Below are positions 58,873 to 64,000 of a stretch of DNA of 64,000 nt, piece by piece. The translations under genes and the position numbers were made by a program. The first letter of the stretch is position 1. Each line of letters opens with the position of its first letter. The notes under the pieces were generated by a model. The model searched no databases. It worked only from the letters and a program-made list of their open reading frames with translations, and was not told the origin of the DNA. The stretch covers positions 62,001-126,000 of the forward strand of contig JACJZG010000011.1 in assembly GCA_020635715.1 (NCBI GenBank), given 5' to 3'. This DNA comes from Flavobacteriales bacterium. Its GTDB lineage: Bacteria; Bacteroidota; Bacteroidia; Flavobacteriales_F; PHOS-HE28.

Positions 58873-60042
58873 TCAGGAGTAGGTGAAGATGCCGTATGGG
58901 CTGGTGAGCGCGACCTCTCTGGCAGGCGCCGATTCCACCCGGCCGATCACCCTGGCCTCGATGCCGAAGTTCGCGGAAATGGCGATGATCTCCTGCGCAC
59001 GGGCCGGGGGAACATAGAACTCCAGCCGGTGCCCCATGTTGAAGACCTTGTACATCTCCTTCCAACCGGTACCGCTCATGCGCTGTATGGCTTCGAACAA
59101 CGGCGGTACCGGCAGCAGATCATCCTTGATCACGCGCAGGCCATCGATGAAGTGCAACACCTTGGTCTGCGCTCCACCGCTGCAATGCACCATGCCGTGC
59201 ACTTCACCACGCATTCTTGCGAGCACTTCCTTCACCACGGGGGCGTATGTCCGTGTGGGCGAGAGGACGGCCTTTCCGAAGTCCAGTGGGGTGCCGGGCA
59301 GCGGATCCGTGAGATCGGCCTGTCCGGAGTAAACGAGGTCCGCCGGGGTTCCGGGATCAAAGGTCTCGGGGAACTCCACGGCCAGGGCCTTGGCGAACAC
59401 ATCGTGACGCGCACTGGTAAGGCCATTGCTGCCCATACCCGCGTTGTATTCCTGCTCGTACGTCGCCTGTCCGTAACTGGCCAGGGCCACGATCACATCG
59501 CCGGCCCGTATCCGTGCATTATCGATCACCTGGTCGCGGCGCATCCGACAGACCACTGTGCTGTCGACGATCACCGTCCGGACCAGGTCCCCGACATCGG
59601 CTGTTTCGCCGCCGGTGCTGTGGATGCCGACCCCCAGGTCGCGCATGCGCTGCAGGAAGTCCTCCGTGCCTTCGATGAGCGCAGCGATGACCTCACCGGG
59701 CACCAGGCGCTTGTTCCGACCGATGGTGCTGCTCAGCAGGATCCCGTCCGTGGCTCCCACGCAGAGCAGATCATCCAGGTTCATGACGATGGCATCCTGG
59801 GCGATGCCATGCCATACGGAGCTGTCACCAGTGCGCTTCCAATAGGCATAGGCCAGCGCGCTCTTCGTGCCAGCGCCATCGGCATGCATCACGATGCAGT
59901 GGTCCGGATCGCCGGTAAGGCCGTCGGCGACCACCTTGCAAAAGGCCTTCGGGAACAGCCCCTTGTCAAGACCGGCGATGGCCTTGTGCACATCCTCCTT
60001 CCCTGAGGAGACGCCGCGTTGCGCGTAGCGGTCGGTGTTCAT
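58873..60042 (-). CDS. purM: Phosphoribosylformylglycinamidine cyclo-ligase
   Basis: A 389-residue enzyme that closes the imidazole ring in purine synthesis using ATP. The N-terminal YAQRGVSSGKEDVHKAI, VMHADGAGTKSALAY and IHSTGGETADVGDLVRTV motifs are diagnostic. The longer length is that of the Bacteroidota form. I use the ATG at 60042; the nine in-frame residues before it fall in the hairpin region between genes. Confidence 0.96.
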   Translation of the reverse strand: MNTDRYAQRGVSSGKEDVHKAIAGLDKGLFPKAFCKVVADGLTGDPDHCIVMHADGAGTKSALAYAYWKRTGDSSVWHGIAQDAIVMNLDDLLCVGATDGILLSSTIGRNKRLVPGEVIAALIEGTEDFLQRMRDLGVGIHSTGGETADVGDLVRTVIVDSTVVCRMRRDQVIDNARIRAGDVIVALASYGQATYEQEYNAGMGSNGLTSARHDVFAKALAVEFPETFDPGTPADLVYSGQADLTDPLPGTPLDFGKAVLSPTRTYAPVVKEVLARMRGEVHGMVHCSGGAQTKVLHFIDGLRVIKDDLLPVPPLFEAIQRMSGTGWKEMYKVFNMGHRLEFYVPPARAQEIIAISANFGIEARVIGRVESAPAREVALTSPYGIFTYS

Positions 60043-60052
60043 GGTATCAAAT

Positions 60053-60085
60053 GGAAGAGCATCCACCAAGGGCGGATGCTCTTCC
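60053..60085 (-). terminator. Terminator-like hairpin after the PorE-like gene
   Basis: GGAAGAGCATCC at 60053-60064 pairs perfectly with GGATGCTCTTCC at 60074-60085. It lies 14 bases downstream of the PorE-like gene and before purM. There is no clear T run. Confidence 0.55.
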
Positions 60086-60099
60086 GTTCAATGCGAGAG

Positions 60100-62082
60100 C
60101 TAATTGGCCTTCGGCACGTAGTCGTAACCCAGTACCTTGAAGTCCGTACGGCGGTTCCGTTGGTGTGCAGCCTCCTGCTCCTCCTTGGTCGCCATCTTCT
60201 TGATCACGTCCATGGTGATGACAGGCTCCTCGGCACCACGACCGACAGGCACGAGACGGGCCGGGTCGATACCGCGCTGGATCAGGTAGTTCACGCAGCT
60301 CTGAGCGCGCAGCTGGCTCAGTTCCATGTTCCCCCCTTTGTATCGGCGGGTCGGGCGCGCATCCGTGTGCGAACGGAGCTCGACCACCAGGGTCGGGTTG
60401 TCCACCAAGGTCTGGTAGGCGAGTTCAAGTGAATCCTTGCTCGCATCCAGCAGGTCGAACTTGTCCACTTCGTAGATCACGCTGGGCAGGTTCACCACAC
60501 CACCTTTCGCAGCGGGTTGCAGGAAGTACTCCTTCACGAACGTGGTGCTCTCCTGCAGGTTCACGGTGGTCACCTGATCCTTCACCACCAGGTAACCCTC
60601 CTTCTCGGCAAGGATGCTGTACGTTGTGTTCTCCTTGATATAGCGGTCCTTGCCGTTCTCGATGAAGGTGAATCCACCGTTGTCATCGGTGATCGCACTG
60701 AAGTTGCTGCCGTTGGTACCCACCACGCTGATCTTGGTGCCGGGCAACGGCTGTCCGGTAGCCTTGTCGTAGGCGGTGCCCTGCAGACCGAACACCAGGT
60801 CCGGCAGGTAGAAGCGCCAGATGTCGTCCTGACCCTTGCCCCCCGGACGGTTGCTGGTGAAGAACCCGCGCTCCTCTTCATCCTCGAACACGATCCCGAA
60901 GTCATCCGAGGAGCTGTTGATCGGGGACTTGAGGTTCTCGATGGCGGTCCAGGTCTCTCCGGATTTCTCTGCGTGGAAGATGTCCATGCCACCCATGCCC
61001 GGACGGCCGGTGGACGAGAAATAGAGGCTGCCATCGTGACGGATGAAGGGGAACATCTCATCCTTCGGGGTATTCACTTCACCCAGGTTCACCGGTGCAC
61101 CAGTGGGCATGCCATCCTTGTTCAACTTCACCATATACAGGTCCTTGCCGCCTTTATGGCCGGGCCACTTCATATCGCTGGCGAAGACCAGCATCGTCTC
61201 GTCCTTGTCCAAGGCTGGGTGCCCGATGGTGATGGTATCGTTCTTGTCCGGACGCAGGGCCAGCTTCACCGGCTCGGCGTAGTTGTTACCCACCTTCTTG
61301 CTCACCCAGATGTCGCAGCCGTACACCTTCTTCTTCTCCATCGGGCAGCGCGTGAAGTACATCATGGTGCGCTTGCTGTTGAAGATGGGGGCACCCTCGT
61401 TGCCATCCGTATTGATGGAAATGGGCAATTTGGTCGGTTCGCTCCACTTTCCAAGTCGATCGCGGCTGCTGGTGAACAGGTCGCTGAAGCTCTCCCCGAT
61501 GATCTGGTCGGTCTCGGTGCCGGTCGACCCCGGGCGGGTACTGGTGAAGACCACCATTTCGTTCTTCTTATCGGCGAACGCGGGCGTGAAATCGTACTGC
61601 TGGGTGTTGAGCAGCACTTCCGGGTCCACGCTGTAGCGGGTCGGGGAATCCTTCCAGGCCTGCGCCTGCTGGCATTCCGCGATGCTTGCATCGGCCCGCA
61701 CGTCCCCTGGTTTCTTCTCCTTGAAGCGGTTGTATGCCGCGATGGCGTCAGCATACTTCCCTTCCTGTTTCAGCATATCGCCGATGTACAGGTAGGTGAT
61801 CGGATCGGTGTACTGCGCCTTGTTCGCCTTTTCGTACCAGACCGCGGCCTGTTGCGCATCGCCCAACGCCTTGTAGGCTTCGCCCACCTTGAAGATCAAT
61901 TCGGCCTTGGTGCTGGCCTTCTTCTCCACGGTGTAAGCCTTCTTGTACAACTCGATGGCGTTGAAGTAGAAGCCCTTCTTGAACGCATCATCCGCTTCTT
62001 CCGCCAGCTTCCCTTGGGCAGCTGCCGTACTAACGAACAGGATGCTGACGAACAGGCTTGCAAGGAGTTTCCTTGATGTCAT
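60100..62082 (-). CDS. porE: PorE-like T9SS component (TPR, beta-propeller, CRD, OmpA)
   Basis: A 660-residue protein. After a signal peptide (KLLASLFVSILFVSTAAAQ) come TPR repeats (to about 130), a WD40/PD40-like beta-propeller (FTSTRPGS, FASDMKWPG, FSSTGRPGMGG, FTSNRPGGKG blades), a carboxypeptidase-regulatory-like fold (LQGTAYDKATGQPLPGTKI) and a C-terminal OmpA peptidoglycan-binding domain (ELRSHTDARPTRRYKGGNM, LSQLRAQSCVNYLIQRGID). This order matches PorE of Porphyromonas gingivalis, which ties the type IX secretion apparatus to the cell wall. It fits the T9SS cargo gene found at 22.8-26.7 kb. Other OmpA-family proteins with a similar order exist, so the symbol is tentative. Confidence 0.8.
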   Translation of the reverse strand: MTSRKLLASLFVSILFVSTAAAQGKLAEEADDAFKKGFYFNAIELYKKAYTVEKKASTKAELIFKVGEAYKALGDAQQAAVWYEKANKAQYTDPITYLYIGDMLKQEGKYADAIAAYNRFKEKKPGDVRADASIAECQQAQAWKDSPTRYSVDPEVLLNTQQYDFTPAFADKKNEMVVFTSTRPGSTGTETDQIIGESFSDLFTSSRDRLGKWSEPTKLPISINTDGNEGAPIFNSKRTMMYFTRCPMEKKKVYGCDIWVSKKVGNNYAEPVKLALRPDKNDTITIGHPALDKDETMLVFASDMKWPGHKGGKDLYMVKLNKDGMPTGAPVNLGEVNTPKDEMFPFIRHDGSLYFSSTGRPGMGGMDIFHAEKSGETWTAIENLKSPINSSSDDFGIVFEDEEERGFFTSNRPGGKGQDDIWRFYLPDLVFGLQGTAYDKATGQPLPGTKISVVGTNGSNFSAITDDNGGFTFIENGKDRYIKENTTYSILAEKEGYLVVKDQVTTVNLQESTTFVKEYFLQPAAKGGVVNLPSVIYEVDKFDLLDASKDSLELAYQTLVDNPTLVVELRSHTDARPTRRYKGGNMELSQLRAQSCVNYLIQRGIDPARLVPVGRGAEEPVITMDVIKKMATKEEQEAAHQRNRRTDFKVLGYDYVPKAN

Positions 62083-62120
62083 CACGTACGTGTGGGTGAG
62101 TCGGGTTTTCCGGTTCCGGG

Positions 62121-62148
62121 CGAAGATAAGCAGATCCCGAAATGGCAA
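62121..62148 (-). promoter_or_regulatory. Promoter of the PorE-like gene
   Basis: On the minus strand, TTG (62146-62148), a 17-base spacer and TATCTTCG (62121-62128), one mismatch from TAnnTTTG, lie 39 bases upstream of the ATG at 62082. Confidence 0.6.
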
Positions 62149-62186
62149 GCACCGACTTTTTCAAGGGGGATCCGCCCCGTTCGGCC

Positions 62187-64000
62187 CTACCGCGTGAACA
62201 TCAGTTCGCGCATCTTGGGCAGGGGCCAGAGCTCGTCATCCACCAGAAGTTCAAGCTTGTCACTGTGGTAGCGGATCCGGTCCAGGAAGGGTTTGACCTC
62301 ATCGCAGTAGGCAATGGCCTTCTTCCGGGTGTCCTCCACCGCATTCGCCTTCTTCCGGGCTTCGGTCATTTCCTCGACCAGGGACACGATGAGGTTCACA
62401 TGTTCGCTGATCTCCTCGATCAATTTCACCTGGGTGGCACCGGCCTTCTTCGCTTTTTCGGCACCGAGCACCTCGCGGAGGCCCCGGACGTTCTCCAGCA
62501 GCCGGTTCTGGTAGGCGATCGCTGTGGGGACGATGTGGTTCTGGGCCAGATCCCCGCAGACACGTCCTTCGATCTGGAGCTTGAGGACATAGTTATGCAG
62601 CTCGATCTCGTGCCGGGCCTCAAGCTCCTTTCCAGTGAGCACGCCCATGCTGGAGAAGAGCTCCTTGATCTCCTTGCGCTCCCACACATCGAGCGCGCGG
62701 GGCGTGTCCGCGATATTGCTCAGTCCGCGTTTGGCCGCCTCCTGTCTCCACGCCTCACCGTAACCATTGCCCTCGAAGCGGATGGCCTTGCTGCTGGCGA
62801 TGAGGTCTCGGATCACCCGCAGAATGGCCTCATCCTTCTTGGTGCCCTTGTCGATCAGGGCATCGACCTGCTTCTTGAACGTGCGCAGCTGGGCGGCCAC
62901 GATGGTGTTGAGCACGGTCATGGGACCGGCGCAGTTGGCGCTGCTGCCCACGGCACGGAACTCGAACTTGTTGCCGGTGAAGGCGAAGGGACTGGTGCGA
63001 TTGCGGTCGGTGTTGTCGAGCATCACCGGCGGGATCCGGCCGATGTCGAGCTTCAGCTCGGTCTTGCGATCCGGGGTCATGGCACCCTTGATGTTCTTCT
63101 CCAGGCCATCGAGCAATTCGCTCAGGTACTCGCCGATGAAGGCGCTGATGATGGCCGGCGGCGCCTCGTTGGCTCCCAGGCGATGATCGTTGCCCGCGCT
63201 GGCGATGCTCGCGCGCAGCACACCGGCATTGCGGTGGATCGCGGCGATCGTGTTCACGAAGAAGGTGAGGAAGAGCAGGTTCTCCTTCGGGGTCTTGGCG
63301 GGGCGCAGCAGGTTCTTGCCGGTGTTGGTGGCCAGGCTCCAATTGTTGTGCTTTCCACTGCCGTTCACGCCGGCGTAGGGCTTCTCGTGGAAGAGCACGC
63401 GGAAGTGGTGTTTCCGGGCCGTCTTCTCCATCACGTCCATCAGGAGCATGTTATGGTCCACCGCGAGGTTGAGCTCCTCGAAGACCGGGGCGCACTCGAA
63501 CTGATTGGGAGCCACTTCGTTGTGGCGTGTCTTCACTGGAATGCCCAGCTTCAGCGCCTCGGTCTCGAAATCGCGCATGAAGGCAACGGCCCGATCCGGA
63601 ATGCTCCCGAAGTAGTGATCCTCCAATTGCTGGCCTTTCGCCGGCAGATGACCGAACATGGCACGCCCGGTCATCATGATGTCCGGGCGGGCATGGTACA
63701 GCGCTTCATCGATCAGGAAGTACTCCTGCTCCCAGCCCAGGGTACAGGTCACCTTGGTCACGTCCTTGTCGAAATACTGGCAAACGGCGGTGGCAGCTTC
63801 ATCCACCGCCTTGATGGCGCGCAGTAGCGGCATCTTGTAATCGAGCGCCTCCCCCGTGTAGCTGATGAAGATGGTGGGAATGCAAAGCGTACGACCCATG
63901 ATGAAAGCCGGGCTGCTGGGATCCCAGGCCGTGTAGCCGCGGGCCTCGAAGGTGTTGCGGATGCCCCCGTTCGGGAAACTGCTTGCATCGGGCTCCTGCT
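62187..64000 (-). CDS. glnN: Glutamine synthetase type III (5' end beyond window)
   Basis: About 604 C-terminal residues are visible; the start lies past the right edge. The reading frame runs unbroken from SSFPNGGIRNTFEARG at the edge to the C-terminal LWPLPKMRELMFTR. The active-site blocks of type III enzymes are present: TCTLGWEQEYFLIDEALY, KTRHNEVAPNQFECAP and GSGKHNNWSLATNTGKNLL, together with the long C-terminal helical extension. The enzyme forms glutamine from glutamate, ammonia and ATP and is characteristic of Bacteroidota. Type III enzymes are about 730 residues, so roughly 120 are missing. Confidence 0.95.
   Translation of the reverse strand, partial: QEPDASSFPNGGIRNTFEARGYTAWDPSSPAFIMGRTLCIPTIFISYTGEALDYKMPLLRAIKAVDEAATAVCQYFDKDVTKVTCTLGWEQEYFLIDEALYHARPDIMMTGRAMFGHLPAKGQQLEDHYFGSIPDRAVAFMRDFETEALKLGIPVKTRHNEVAPNQFECAPVFEELNLAVDHNMLLMDVMEKTARKHHFRVLFHEKPYAGVNGSGKHNNWSLATNTGKNLLRPAKTPKENLLFLTFFVNTIAAIHRNAGVLRASIASAGNDHRLGANEAPPAIISAFIGEYLSELLDGLEKNIKGAMTPDRKTELKLDIGRIPPVMLDNTDRNRTSPFAFTGNKFEFRAVGSSANCAGPMTVLNTIVAAQLRTFKKQVDALIDKGTKKDEAILRVIRDLIASSKAIRFEGNGYGEAWRQEAAKRGLSNIADTPRALDVWERKEIKELFSSMGVLTGKELEARHEIELHNYVLKLQIEGRVCGDLAQNHIVPTAIAYQNRLLENVRGLREVLGAEKAKKAGATQVKLIEEISEHVNLIVSLVEEMTEARKKANAVEDTRKKAIAYCDEVKPFLDRIRYHSDKLELLVDDELWPLPKMRELMFTR

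Noticed and set aside
60517..62076. Plus-strand open frame of 519 codons opposite the PorE-like gene
   Set aside because: Antisense artefact; PorE domains are clear on the other strand.
62142..63827. Plus-strand open frame of 561 codons opposite glnN
   Set aside because: Antisense to the glutamine synthetase; no recognisable domain.

Overview
The window is G+C-rich, gene-dense chromosomal DNA from a member of the Bacteroidota, most likely a Flavobacteriales-like lineage of high G+C content. The evidence is: promoters of the Bacteroidetes type (TTTG, 17-19 bases, TAnnTTTG); a type IX secretion (T9SS) sorting domain and a PorE-like T9SS component; a type III glutamine synthetase; many families typical of the phylum (DUF4173, DUF3467, DUF2851, SiaB/SiaC pair, DUF1343/NamZ); and the order rpsU, xerC, hpf, tRNA cluster, tuf, secE, nusG, rplKAJL, rpoBC. 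No rRNA, CRISPR array, insertion sequence or prophage was seen.

Layout. Positions 1-3.9 kb hold a five-gene, tightly overlapping minus-strand operon (membrane protein, winged-helix regulator, DUF4173 membrane protein, small membrane protein, truncated endonuclease/exonuclease/phosphatase protein) headed by a palindromic candidate operator. Positions 4-5.4 kb are a methyltransferase and ZIP transporter operon. At 5.5-9.6 kb an orphan SiaB kinase/SiaC pair converges on a very large ABCG-type transporter with a TerB-like N-terminus. From 9.7 to 22.4 kb follow a secreted pair, a sugar MFS transporter, priA, a polytopic membrane protein, a pseudouridine synthase, panB, a lipoprotein, dnaK and a MORN-type secreted protein.

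Positions 22.7-36 kb contain a large T9SS-exported surface protein, a NamZ-like muramidase, a LolC/E (FtsX-like) permease, a cystathionine beta-synthase-type enzyme, a polytopic membrane protein, a BtuF-like binding protein, a patatin-barrel protein, a small hypothetical gene and DUF3467. Five of these are broken by multiple +1/-1 frame changes, some at homopolymers. Genes outside this interval show no such changes, so unpolished sequence or local decay must be considered.

Positions 36-51.3 kb are the core information-processing block on the minus strand: rpsU; xerC with hpf; four tRNAs (Thr, Tyr, Gly, Thr), tuf, tRNA-Trp, secE, nusG, rplK, rplA, rplJ, rplL, rpoB, rpoC. A strong Bacteroidetes-type promoter precedes the tRNA cluster and another precedes rpsU. 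Positions 51.3-64 kb are minus-strand metabolic and envelope genes: acyl-CoA dehydrogenase, apt, a ComEA-like helix-hairpin-helix protein, an RmlD-like reductase, a PspC-like protein, DUF2851, pyrF, prfA, purM, PorE-like OmpA protein and glutamine synthetase III (cut by the right edge).

No wholly new system is demonstrated. The items most worth following up are the SiaB/SiaC pair without its known partners, the TerB/FHA-like/ABCG fusion, the palindromic operator ahead of the DUF4173 operon, and the frameshift-rich interval.
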